DNA of 45,486 nucleotides from Actinomadura sp. 7K507 (GTDB taxonomy: Bacteria; Actinomycetota; Actinomycetes; Streptosporangiales; Streptosporangiaceae), in the NCBI RefSeq assembly GCF_004348425.1, contig NZ_SMKK01000046.1, positions 1-45,486 of the forward strand. The letters run 5' to 3'. Below are positions 32,501 through 40,618 of the stretch, in pieces (the stretch's first letter is position 1; each line of letters begins with the position of its first letter). Under the pieces are notes generated by a model that was not told the DNA's origin, did not search any database, and saw only the letters and a list, made by a program, of their open reading frames with translations. A program made the position numbers and the translations under genes.

Positions 32501-35030
32501 GCTCCCCGGTGACGCCGACCGGCACCGGGGAGAGGTCCTCGTCCAGGATGTGGACGGTGTGGTTGGCCAGCGGCCTCCCGTACGGGATGGACCGCCACCC
32601 TGGATCGACCTCGCCGATCGGGTGCTGGACGCACCAGATGGAGGTCTCGGTCGGCCCGCCCAGGCCGATCACCTCGGCGTTCGGCGCCACCGCCCGGATC
32701 CGGCCGGGCAGCCCGACCGGGATCCGGTCGCCCGACAGCAGCACCAGCCGCAGCGAGCCGAGTTCGGCGTACCCGTGGTCGGCGTACTCGTGCTCGGCGT
32801 GCTCCACCAGCAGCTCCATCAGCGCCGGGACGGAGTTCCACACGGTGATCCGCCCGCGCTCGACCCAGCGGGCCCAGGCGGCCGGGTCCCTGGCGGCGGC
32901 GGGCTCGGGCATCACCAGGGCCGCGCCCGCCGCCGGCGCGCCGAACACGTCGAACACCGAGAGGTCGAAGCCGAGCTCGGCCAGGGACAGCACCCGGTCG
33001 TCCGGCCCGACGGCGAAGCGCCGGTTGATCTCCAGGCAGGTGTTGGCCGCGTTCCGGTGCTCGATCATCACGCCCTTGGGCGCTCCGGTGGAGCCGGAGG
33101 TGAACAGCACGTAGGCGAGGTCGTCGGGGCGCGAGGGGCCGAGTCCGCCGGCCGGTTCCGGTTCGCCGCCGGACGGCGGGACGACCTGGCGCACGTCGAG
33201 TCCGGGCGGCCAGGAGACGGTGCCCGCCAGGCGGGGCTGGGTGAGCGCGACCCGGCATTCGCCGCGCTCGATGAGATGCCTCAGCCGCCGCTCGGGCAGG
33301 TCGGGCCCCACCGGGAGGTACGCGCCGCCCGCCCGCTGGATCGCCTGGACCGCGACGATCTGCTCCCAGCCGCGCTCCATGACGACGGCCACGAGTTCTT
33401 CGCGTTCCACCCCGGCCTCGGCGAGTTCCCGGGTGAGGAGCCGGACCCGGTGCTCGACCTCCGCCCGGGTGAGCTCGCCGCCGGGGTGCACGACGGCGAC
33501 CTCGTCCGGACGGGTCCGGGCCCGCTGCGCCAGGAGCCCGTGCAGCGTCGCGGGCGGGCCGAGGTCGGCGGCGGTGTCGTTCCACCGCGCACGCTCGGCC
33601 CGCTCGTCGCCGGTGAGCATCTCCAGCTCGCTGAGCCGCGCGCCGGGGCGTTCCGCGATCGATCCGAGCAGCGTCTGCAGGTGCCCGGCCATCCGCGCGA
33701 TGGTGGCGGCGTCGAAGAGCCCGCGGTCGTAGACCAGCACGCCGTCCAGCGCGCCCGAGGGCCGGGCGGCGACGTGCAGTTCCAGGTCGAAGCGGGTCGT
33801 GCGCTGCGCGACCGGGAACGGTTCGGCCGCGAGGCCGCCGGGCTGCCCGTACGGGGGCGGGGGCGGGTCCGGGTCGTGGAAGGTGAAGGTCACCTGGAAC
33901 ACCGGTGACCTGGCGGCGTCCCGTTCCGGCCGCAGGTCCCGCACGAGCTGCTCGAACGGGAGGCCCTGGTGGGCCAGGGCGTCCAGGGCGGCGTCCCGGG
34001 TGCGGGCGAGCAGCCCGGTGAACTCCGGGTCGCCGGTCAGGTCCGCCCGCAGCGTCACCATGTTCACGAAGAGGCCGACCAGGCCCTCCAGCTCCGGCAG
34101 CGGGCGGCCGCCCACCGGCGTGCCCACGGCCGGGTCGCGGCGGCCCGAGTGCCGCGCCAGCACGATCTGGTAGGCGGCCAGCAGCGTCATGAACGGCGTC
34201 GCGCCGTGCGCACGCCCGATCTCCCCGAGCCGCCCGGCCAGGCCGGGGGACAGCCGGAACGGGTGCGTGCCCCCGGCGAAGGCCGGATCGGCGCCGCGCG
34301 GACGGTCGGCCGGCAGCTCGACGGGCTCCAGTCCGTCCAGCCGCTCCCGCCAGTACTCCAGGTCGCGGTCCAGGGCGCCTCGCGACAGGTGGTCCCGCTG
34401 CCAGGCCGCGTAGTCGCCGTACCGGACGGGCGGGCCGGGCGCGGGCGGGGCGTCCGGGCCGGCGGCGTAGCGCTCCTGGATCTCCCGGGCCAGCAGTCCC
34501 GCCGAGATGCCGTCGATCACCAGGTGGTGCGCGGTGACCAGCAGGACGTGGTCGTCGCCGGCGACGCGCACCAGCAGGGCGCGCAGCAGCGGCCCACGGG
34601 CCACGTCGAACGGCCGTGCCGCCGCGCGGGCCACCAGTCCGCGCGCCTCCTCCACGTCCCCTGAGACGTCCGCGCGTTCCAGCGCCACGGGGGACGGGTC
34701 CGCGATGACGACGAGCGGCGAGCCGTCCGGTCCGGCCGGGAACCGCATCCGCAGGCTCTCGTGCCGGGCCGCCGCGCAGTCCAGGGAGGCGCGCAGCCGC
34801 GCCTCGTCCAACTGCCCGCGCAGGCGCACCGCCAGCGGGACGTTGTAGGCCCCGGTGCCCGGCGCGAACTGCTCCATGAACCACAGCCGCTCCTGCGCGA
34901 ACGACAGGGGCGGCGGCACACCGTCCGGCAGGCGCTCGATCACGGGGCGCGCCGCAGCGGGCGCCCGGCGCCGCAGGCGCTGCTCCAGCAGCGCCCGCTT
35001 CGCCGGGCTCAGCCCCTGCGTGTCGCTCAC
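29511..35030 (-). CDS. NRPS C-A(Cys)-PCP-TE fused to an MFS exporter
   Basis: A 1839-residue single open frame, GTG start overlapping the PKS stop (GTGA). C: about 40-440, HHLVIDG near 170. A: about 470-965, TSGSTGAPKG near 648; pocket D-L-F-N-L-S-L-I-W-K, one conservative change from the cysteine code. The C domain is an ordinary HHxxxDG type, not a cyclising DxxxxD type, so no thiazoline is predicted. PCP: GGHSL near 1039. TE: about 1103-1370; elbow GHCAG puts Cys1180 at the nucleophile position, with VGAQDGVTD and DEAGHYF as acid and His candidates. A Gly/Pro/Glu linker leads to an MFS domain (about 1390-1800) with 12 hydrophobic segments. The fusion would place release and export on one membrane-anchored protein (inference). 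Confidence 0.92.
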   Translation of the reverse strand: MSDTQGLSPAKRALLEQRLRRRAPAAARPVIERLPDGVPPPLSFAQERLWFMEQFAPGTGAYNVPLAVRLRGQLDEARLRASLDCAAARHESLRMRFPAGPDGSPLVVIADPSPVALERADVSGDVEEARGLVARAAARPFDVARGPLLRALLVRVAGDDHVLLVTAHHLVIDGISAGLLAREIQERYAAGPDAPPAPGPPVRYGDYAAWQRDHLSRGALDRDLEYWRERLDGLEPVELPADRPRGADPAFAGGTHPFRLSPGLAGRLGEIGRAHGATPFMTLLAAYQIVLARHSGRRDPAVGTPVGGRPLPELEGLVGLFVNMVTLRADLTGDPEFTGLLARTRDAALDALAHQGLPFEQLVRDLRPERDAARSPVFQVTFTFHDPDPPPPPYGQPGGLAAEPFPVAQRTTRFDLELHVAARPSGALDGVLVYDRGLFDAATIARMAGHLQTLLGSIAERPGARLSELEMLTGDERAERARWNDTAADLGPPATLHGLLAQRARTRPDEVAVVHPGGELTRAEVEHRVRLLTRELAEAGVEREELVAVVMERGWEQIVAVQAIQRAGGAYLPVGPDLPERRLRHLIERGECRVALTQPRLAGTVSWPPGLDVRQVVPPSGGEPEPAGGLGPSRPDDLAYVLFTSGSTGAPKGVMIEHRNAANTCLEINRRFAVGPDDRVLSLAELGFDLSVFDVFGAPAAGAALVMPEPAAARDPAAWARWVERGRITVWNSVPALMELLVEHAEHEYADHGYAELGSLRLVLLSGDRIPVGLPGRIRAVAPNAEVIGLGGPTETSIWCVQHPIGEVDPGWRSIPYGRPLANHTVHILDEDLSPVPVGVTGEQYVGGAGVARGYWRDPERTAALFVRHPSSGERLYRTGDLGRFGPDGVIEFRGRRDAQIKIRGHRVELGEIEAHLAAHPDVAECAVTAQDGELVAHVVAAPGAEPAAAALRAHLARILPGHMVPGRYRTLPRLPLSRNGKVDRNALAVPPAELAGTSPASPEPSAEPATELERTVAEVWREVLGDPGLGADDDFFQSGGHSLAAIKALTRLRRVLAGGDWSVSVMDLFRNPTVRRFARLLEDPRERGSGLLHELKAPPPGRRTLSYVCVPYAGGQPLAFRDLAGALPDDRAVYAVAVPGSDPSLEGERSGESVEDLARRCAAEILERVDGPLALYGHCAGGAPAVELARLLEAAGREVTAVYLGAIFPFARPRGRIADPVLRLRERVLGDRMYEIRMRALGTDVAGLEDAQVRFMARAMRRDTVLAEEYFTRLLHERVAPLRAPIISLVGAQDGVTDMYQERYREWRFLSGSVALVVLDEAGHYFVRYRAEETAEIVAGTHDALAAGTAGALRREARGPAATWWLEDADDGTRPGGGPGEPAVRAAPEPGPRRFLAVTAAQLAAITGSAITDFALPIWIYLTTGSLARFALFATLAIVPGVLAGPLAGAVVDRLSRRTVMLWSNGAAGAVQLFLGTLVWTGTLRIWHVYPLIACLSVVFVFQRLAYTTAIPQLVPKHFLGHANGVAQMVNGIAQFGAPLAAVWLLSTVGLGGVLVLGVTGFFVAVAVLAFVRFPRRLGQVRRETLWEELVNGFRLVWRHRPIRALLCFFAAFNVLLSPLLMSLSPLVLGFGSVSTAGQVAVVGGAGVAVGGLAIAVWGGPRERRVHGVMVTGLLLAAFAMLTGIRPDPVFVAVCAFFLYFWLAVHNGIYVTLIHLKFPQRFHGRILAVNQMIAWSTLPLGFAVAVPLGARLLEPLMAADGALAPTFGQVIGTGTGRGLGLMYLVLGLLMAVAVTVAMRTRALGRFDRDVPDAPPDDLVGRQALRERAGAAAPRKETV

Positions 35031-38000
35031 GCCCCGACGCCTCCCGTACCGGAGTCGGTGCCGCGGGGCAGGCGCGGGATGGTGGTGCCCCCGTCGCCGG
35101 ACGCCCCGGGGTCCGGCGGGGACGCCTCGTCCGCGCCCGGATCCGCGGCCACCAGCGCGGCGAACGCGGCGATGGTCGGCGCCTCGAACAGGGTGCGCAT
35201 CGGCAGCCGGACGCCGATCTGCTTGCGCAGCAGCGCCAGGAACTGCACGCCGATGAGCGAGTTGCCGCCCAGTTCGAAGAAGTCGTCCTCGACCCCGATC
35301 TCCTCACCGCCCAGCACCTCGCCCCACAACCGGGCCAGGGCGGCCTCCGTCTCGGTTCGCGGCGCGACGAAACCATCGGACGCGCGGCGGGCCGGTGCGG
35401 ACGCGGCGCCCTCGCCCACCGCGGTCTCGACGGTCTCCTGGGTGAGCGCGCGGGTCTCCTCCAGGATCGCGGGCAGCGGCGTCGCGGTGACCGCCACCTG
35501 CGGGCCGAGCGGGGTGGCGAGCATCCGGGTGAACGCCTCGGCGCCGTCCGCGGGCCGGATGCCCGGCCCCTGCGCCGCCCCCGACCGCTCCTGCCGGGCG
35601 GACGCGGGCGCCGGTTCCTTGCCGGTGGTGTCCTTGCCGGTGGTGTCCTTGCCGGTGGTGTCCTTGCGGGTGACGACGCCCATCACCCGGTCGGGGTCGA
35701 CGCGGCGCAGCACGTAGTCGGCGATGGCCACGACCTCCCGGCCGTCCTCGTCGTACAGCGTCACGTCGGCGACGATCACCTCGTCGGTGCCGCTGTCGCG
35801 GAACACCAGGTGGCTCCACATCCTGGCGGGCATCGGGCCGCGCACCACCACGCGCCCGTAGCTGAGCGGCAGGTAGTGCCCCTCCACGCTGATGCGGGCG
35901 AAGGAGGTGGCCTCGTCCAGCATGCCGGGGTGCAGCACCCAGCGGTCCAGGTCGGCGGCCACGATGCCCTCGGCGTGCAGGAACGCCAGCGCCTCGCCGT
36001 CGCCCATGTACCAGCTGCGCAGGTTGCGCCAGTGCGGCCCGTAGCTGAGCAGGCTGGACAGCGGGACGCCGCCGCGCCCGTCGGCCCGGTCGCAGCGCGC
36101 CTGGACGGCGGCGATGTCGACGACCGGCGCCGGACCGGGGTCGATCCGGCCGGCGCCGCCCCGCACGTGGTCGCGGACCTCCCCGCCGACGCGGCTGGAG
36201 ATCCGCATGTCGATCCCGTCGGCCTCGGGCGTGATGGTGACGCGGATCTGCGCCGCCTCGCCGTCCGGCACCGGCATGGGCTCGGTGAACGTCAGGTCGC
36301 GCAGCTCGACGGCGGTGCCGTCGCCGTCCACGGCGGGCAGCGCCGTGGCGGCGGCGCGGTGCGCGGTCTCGACGTACCCGGTGCCGGGCATGACCGGGAC
36401 GGGCGCCATCCGGTGCTCGTCCAGCACCCAGTGGGTCTGGGCGGACACCTCGCCCGCGGCCCACGCGGCGCCCCCCTCGCCCGACAGCATCTCGGTGACG
36501 ATCGGGTGGTCGACGGGCGTGGACCGCATCCCGCGCTGCAGGGCGCGGAACGCGGACGGGGCGTCGGCCTCGGCGGCCATGCCGACCTCCAGCCACCCGC
36601 CCCAGTCCAGCGAGACCACCCGGCACGGCCAGCCGTGGCCGCCGGACGCGTGCGCGTCCATGAAGGCGTTCGCGGCGCAGTAGTCGACCTGCCCGAACCC
36701 GCCCGCGACGGCGGTGACGGACGAGCACAGCACCACCGCGCGCAGGCCGAGGCCGCCGAACGCCTCGCGGAGCGCGAGCGTGCCGCCGATCTTGGGCGCC
36801 AGCACCCGTTCGGCGGCGGCGCGCTCCTTGACCTCGGCCATCCCGCCGCCTGGCACGCCGGCCGCGTGCACGATCACGTCCAGCCGGCCGAAACGGGCGA
36901 CGATCTCGTCGCGGGCCCGGTGCAGCGCCGCCGCGTCGGTGACGTCGGCGGCGACCACCATGACCTCGGCGCCCGAGTCCCGCATCCGGCGCACGGCGGC
37001 GATGGCCCGCGCGGTGGGCCCGCCTTCGGCGGCGCGGGCGTCCCATTCGCTCTCGCGCGGGAGACCGGAGCGGGACGCCAGCACCAGCCGGGCTCCCGCG
37101 CGCAGGGCGAGGTCCTCGGCGAGCGTGATGCCGACGCCGCCGAGGCCCCCGGTGACGAGGACGACGTCGTCCGGGCCGGCCGGCGGCGGCGCGCCCTCGG
37201 CGGCGCCGGGGACGGTCACGCGCTCCCATTCCTCGATCCAGCGGCGGCCGCCGCGCAGCGCGACGTCCGTGTCCCCGCCCAGTTCGGCCAGCACCGCGGC
37301 CGGGTCGGCGAGCGGCTCGACGGGGTCGAGGTCCACGTGCCGGACGGTCAGCCAGGGCGCCTCCAGCGGCACCACCCGGACGATGCCGGCGACGGTGGCG
37401 TGCTCGGGCCGGGTCACGTCCCGTCCGGTGACGGCCCGCGTCCCGGCGGTGAGCACGTCCAGCCGCGTTCCGGACGGCTCCGCCGCGGTCAGCGCCTGGA
37501 CGAGGGCGAGCAGGCTGAAGAAGCCCCGGTCCTGGGCCCGCAGGGCCGCCTCGGGCCCCTCCGCGGGTTCGCCGGACAGCGACCAGGCGTGGACGACGCG
37601 GCCGGGGACGTCCCCGAGGTCGGAGACGAGCGCCTCGTAGTCGGCGGGCTCGGCCGGGCGGACGGTGTAGACGCCGTCGCCGGCCTTGCCGTAGGCGTCG
37701 CCGGGACGGACCTCGACGACCTCGGCGCCCGCCTCGCGCAGCGCCGCGCCGAGCTCGCCGGAGCCGCCGTCCACGAACGCCAGGCAGCGGCCGATCGGCT
37801 CCGGCGCACCCGGTGCCCGCGGCGCCTGCCGCCAGGCGGGGACGGTGAACCACTCCTCCAGGGGCAGGTTCGCCTCGCCGCCGATGTGCGGGACGACGGC
37901 CAGCGGCCCGGCGCCCTCCGCGGGCTCGATCCAGGCGCGCTTGCGCTCCCAGGGGTAGCCGGGCAGCGAGACGCGGCGGCCTCCGGCGGCCGGGCCGGAG

Positions 38001-40618
38001 AGGTCGATGCCCCGCGTCCAGAGCGCCCCGGCGGCGGCGTAGACGGTGTGCGGGCCGGAGACCTCGTCGCGCGGACCCGGCAGGCTCGGCGCCGGGCGGG
38101 CCGCGTCGCGGCCCAGCTGCATCCGGACCAGGCTCGACAGCTGGCGGCCCGGCCCGCACTCGACGAACAGCCACTCGCCGTCGTTCAGCAGCGTCTCCAC
38201 GCCCGCGCCGAACCGGACCGCCTCGCGCAGGTGCCGCGCCCAGTAGGACGGGTCGGTCGCCTCCTCGGCGGTGATCCAGGTGCCCGAGACGTTGGAGACG
38301 AACGGCATCCGGGGCGCGGACCGGGGCGTCTCCTCCACCAGTTGCCGGAACCGGCCCAGGATCGGCTCCATCATCGGTGAGTGGAACGCGTGGGAGGTGC
38401 GCAGCGGCGTACCGGCGACGCCCTCCTGCGCCAGTTCGGAGGCGAAGGCGTCCACGGCCTCGGCGGGCCCGGAGACGACGCAGGTGCCGGGCGCGTTGAC
38501 GGTCGCGACGGCCAGGTCGGCGGGGAGCCGCGGGCGGACCTCCTCCTCGTCCAGCGGCACCGCGAGCATCGCGCCCGGCGGCATCTCCTGCATCAGCGCG
38601 CCGCGGGCGGCGACCAGCCGCAGGGCGCCGGGCAGCTCGAACACCCCGGCGAGCGTCGCGGCGGCGTACTCGCCGATGCTGTGCCCGATCATCGCGGCCG
38701 GCTCCAGGCCCCACGACAGCCACAGCCGCGCCAGCGCGTACTCGACCGTGAACAGGGCGGGCTGGGTCAGGCGGGTCTGGCGGAGCCGCTCGTCGCCCTC
38801 CTCGCCGCGGGTGAGGAGCGGCTCGCGGATGTCCTCGCCGAGTTCGCCGGCGAGGATCGCGGCGCACTCGTCGACGGCGTCCCGGAACACCGGCTCGGCC
38901 TCGTGGAGTTCCGCGCCCATGCCCGCGTACTGCGCGCCCTGCCCGGAGAACAGCAGCGCGACCTGCGGGGCGCGGCGGGGCACGGCGCCGGTGACGAGGC
39001 GCCGCGGGTCGCGGAGCGCGGCGACGGCGTCGTCGATGCCGGCGGCCGCCACCGCGGCGCGGCGGCCCAGCCTGCGCCGCCCCTCCCGCAGGGTGAAGGC
39101 GACGTCGGCGAGGTCCAGGTCGCGGTTGCCGTCCAGATGCGCGGCCAGCCGCTCGCACGACGCCTCCAGCGCGGTCTCCGTGCGGGCGGAGACGTGCAGC
39201 AGGTGCAGCGGGCGCGGCTCCCGGACGGGGCGGTCCAGGGCGGGCGCCTCCTCCAGGACGAGGTGCGCGTTGGTCCCGCCGATGCCGAAGGAGCTGACGC
39301 CCGCCCGCCTCGGGGCGCCGTTCGTCTCCCACTTCGCGGGCGAGGCGTTGACGTAGAACGGGTTCTCGCCGAAGTCGATCCTGGGGTTGGGGGACTCGTA
39401 GTGCAGGCTCGGCGGGATCATCCCGTGCTCCAGCGCCAGCACCGTCTTGATCACCCCGGCGATCCCGGCGGACTGGCCCAGATGCCCGATGTTGGTCTTG
39501 ACCGAGCCGATCGCGCACCAGCCGGTGTCCGGACTGGCCTGGCCGAACACGTTCGACAGGGCGCCGACCTCGATCGGGTCGCCCAGCGCCGTCCCGGTCC
39601 CGTGCGCCTCCACGTAGGACACGGTGCGGGCGTCGACCCCGGCGACGCCGAGCGCCTGCGCCACCACCGCCGACTGGCCCTCCACGCTCGGTGCGGAGAA
39701 CCCCACCTTGTTGGCGCCGTCGTTGTTGATCGCGTTGCCGAGGATCACCGCGCGGACGTTGTCGCCGTCCTCCAGCGCGTCCGCCAGCCGCTTCAGCACG
39801 ACGATGCCGCCGCCGCTGCCCCAGATCGTGCCCTTGCCCCCGGCGTCGAAGGCGCGGCAGTGCCCGTCCGGCGAGGTGATGCCGTCGTCGTCGTAGATGT
39901 AGCCGTGCCCGGCGGGTACCTCGATGGTCGCGCCGCCGGTCAGCGCCATGTCGCACTCGCCGTTGCGCAGCGACTCGCACGCGGTGTGGACGGCGACCAG
40001 CGAGGTGGAGCAGGCGGTGTGCAGCGTGACGCTGGGCCCGCGCAGGTCGAGCTTGTAGGACGCGAGCGTGGCGCAGTAGTCGGCGTGGTTGCTGACCATC
40101 ACCGCGAGCCAGCCCGCGTTGGCGTACGCCTTGGGATTGCTGCGGATGTTGATCCACTGGTAGACGTCCGGTCCCACCCCGCCGTACACGCCGATCTCGC
40201 CGGGGTAGCGGGCCGAGTCGTAGCCGGCGTCCTCCAGCGCGGTGTGCGCCAGTTCCAGGAACAGCCGGTGCTGCGGGTCGCGGATCTCCGCCTCGCGGAT
40301 CGACATGCCGAAGAACGCGGCGTCGATGGAGTCGTGGTCGTCCAGCACCATCGCGGCCGGCACGAAGTTCGGGTCGTTCAGGACGTGCTCGGGCACGCCC
40401 AGCTCGCGCTGCTCCTCCGGGGAGTAGTAGCGGATCGCCTCCGCGCCTCCGGCGAGGTTGTCCCAGAACCGCCGGGCGTCGCCGGCGCCGGGGACCCGGC
40501 AGGCCAGCCCGATGATCGCGATCGGCTCCACGGCCTGCTCGTCCTGCTCGCCGTGCTCGTGCCGCTCGTGCTGCTCGTGCCGCCGGTCAACCGGGGAGGC
40601 TGGATGGGGGGTCGTCAT
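35027..40618 (-). CDS. type I PKS module, KS-AT-KR-DH-ACP
   Basis: An 1863-residue PKS. The first 30 residues are His/Glu/Gln-rich. KS: about 31-460, complete (Cys near 203 in TACSTSLVAVH, VEAHGTGT, TNIGH). AT: about 550-870, GHSIGE near 644 and HAFHS near 741, which indicates malonyl-CoA. A KR structural half follows, then KR about 1150-1340 with GGLGGVG, LCSSVTAVAGG and the Tyr/Asn of VDYCAANA. DH-like region about 1365-1645: His in DEHRMAPVPVMPGTG (family Gly replaced by Pro) and Asp in HPGMLDEATSFA (family Gln/His replaced). ACP: GGNSL near 1784. KR before DH reverses the usual DH-KR order. A 5-residue repeat lies in the DH-ACP linker. It would elongate once with ketoreduction and possibly dehydration. 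Confidence 0.92.
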   Translation of the reverse strand: MTTPHPASPVDRRHEQHERHEHGEQDEQAVEPIAIIGLACRVPGAGDARRFWDNLAGGAEAIRYYSPEEQRELGVPEHVLNDPNFVPAAMVLDDHDSIDAAFFGMSIREAEIRDPQHRLFLELAHTALEDAGYDSARYPGEIGVYGGVGPDVYQWINIRSNPKAYANAGWLAVMVSNHADYCATLASYKLDLRGPSVTLHTACSTSLVAVHTACESLRNGECDMALTGGATIEVPAGHGYIYDDDGITSPDGHCRAFDAGGKGTIWGSGGGIVVLKRLADALEDGDNVRAVILGNAINNDGANKVGFSAPSVEGQSAVVAQALGVAGVDARTVSYVEAHGTGTALGDPIEVGALSNVFGQASPDTGWCAIGSVKTNIGHLGQSAGIAGVIKTVLALEHGMIPPSLHYESPNPRIDFGENPFYVNASPAKWETNGAPRRAGVSSFGIGGTNAHLVLEEAPALDRPVREPRPLHLLHVSARTETALEASCERLAAHLDGNRDLDLADVAFTLREGRRRLGRRAAVAAAGIDDAVAALRDPRRLVTGAVPRRAPQVALLFSGQGAQYAGMGAELHEAEPVFRDAVDECAAILAGELGEDIREPLLTRGEEGDERLRQTRLTQPALFTVEYALARLWLSWGLEPAAMIGHSIGEYAAATLAGVFELPGALRLVAARGALMQEMPPGAMLAVPLDEEEVRPRLPADLAVATVNAPGTCVVSGPAEAVDAFASELAQEGVAGTPLRTSHAFHSPMMEPILGRFRQLVEETPRSAPRMPFVSNVSGTWITAEEATDPSYWARHLREAVRFGAGVETLLNDGEWLFVECGPGRQLSSLVRMQLGRDAARPAPSLPGPRDEVSGPHTVYAAAGALWTRGIDLSGPAAGGRRVSLPGYPWERKRAWIEPAEGAGPLAVVPHIGGEANLPLEEWFTVPAWRQAPRAPGAPEPIGRCLAFVDGGSGELGAALREAGAEVVEVRPGDAYGKAGDGVYTVRPAEPADYEALVSDLGDVPGRVVHAWSLSGEPAEGPEAALRAQDRGFFSLLALVQALTAAEPSGTRLDVLTAGTRAVTGRDVTRPEHATVAGIVRVVPLEAPWLTVRHVDLDPVEPLADPAAVLAELGGDTDVALRGGRRWIEEWERVTVPGAAEGAPPPAGPDDVVLVTGGLGGVGITLAEDLALRAGARLVLASRSGLPRESEWDARAAEGGPTARAIAAVRRMRDSGAEVMVVAADVTDAAALHRARDEIVARFGRLDVIVHAAGVPGGGMAEVKERAAAERVLAPKIGGTLALREAFGGLGLRAVVLCSSVTAVAGGFGQVDYCAANAFMDAHASGGHGWPCRVVSLDWGGWLEVGMAAEADAPSAFRALQRGMRSTPVDHPIVTEMLSGEGGAAWAAGEVSAQTHWVLDEHRMAPVPVMPGTGYVETAHRAAATALPAVDGDGTAVELRDLTFTEPMPVPDGEAAQIRVTITPEADGIDMRISSRVGGEVRDHVRGGAGRIDPGPAPVVDIAAVQARCDRADGRGGVPLSSLLSYGPHWRNLRSWYMGDGEALAFLHAEGIVAADLDRWVLHPGMLDEATSFARISVEGHYLPLSYGRVVVRGPMPARMWSHLVFRDSGTDEVIVADVTLYDEDGREVVAIADYVLRRVDPDRVMGVVTRKDTTGKDTTGKDTTGKEPAPASARQERSGAAQGPGIRPADGAEAFTRMLATPLGPQVAVTATPLPAILEETRALTQETVETAVGEGAASAPARRASDGFVAPRTETEAALARLWGEVLGGEEIGVEDDFFELGGNSLIGVQFLALLRKQIGVRLPMRTLFEAPTIAAFAALVAADPGADEASPPDPGASGDGGTTIPRLPRGTDSGTGGVGA
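35616..35667. repeat. 15-bp tandem repeat, about 3.5 copies, in the PKS linker
   Basis: The plus-strand unit TCCTTGCCGGTGGTG repeats three times exactly (35616-35660), plus seven bases. On the coding strand it encodes KDTTG repeated in the DH-ACP linker. Exact identity of the copies implies recent slippage and probable copy-number variation between strains; only linker length would change. Confidence 0.9.

Noticed and set aside
33640..34910. Heterocyclisation (Cy) domain expected beside a Cys-activating A domain.
   Set aside because: The domain has HHLVIDG, the ordinary condensation motif, not DxxxxD.
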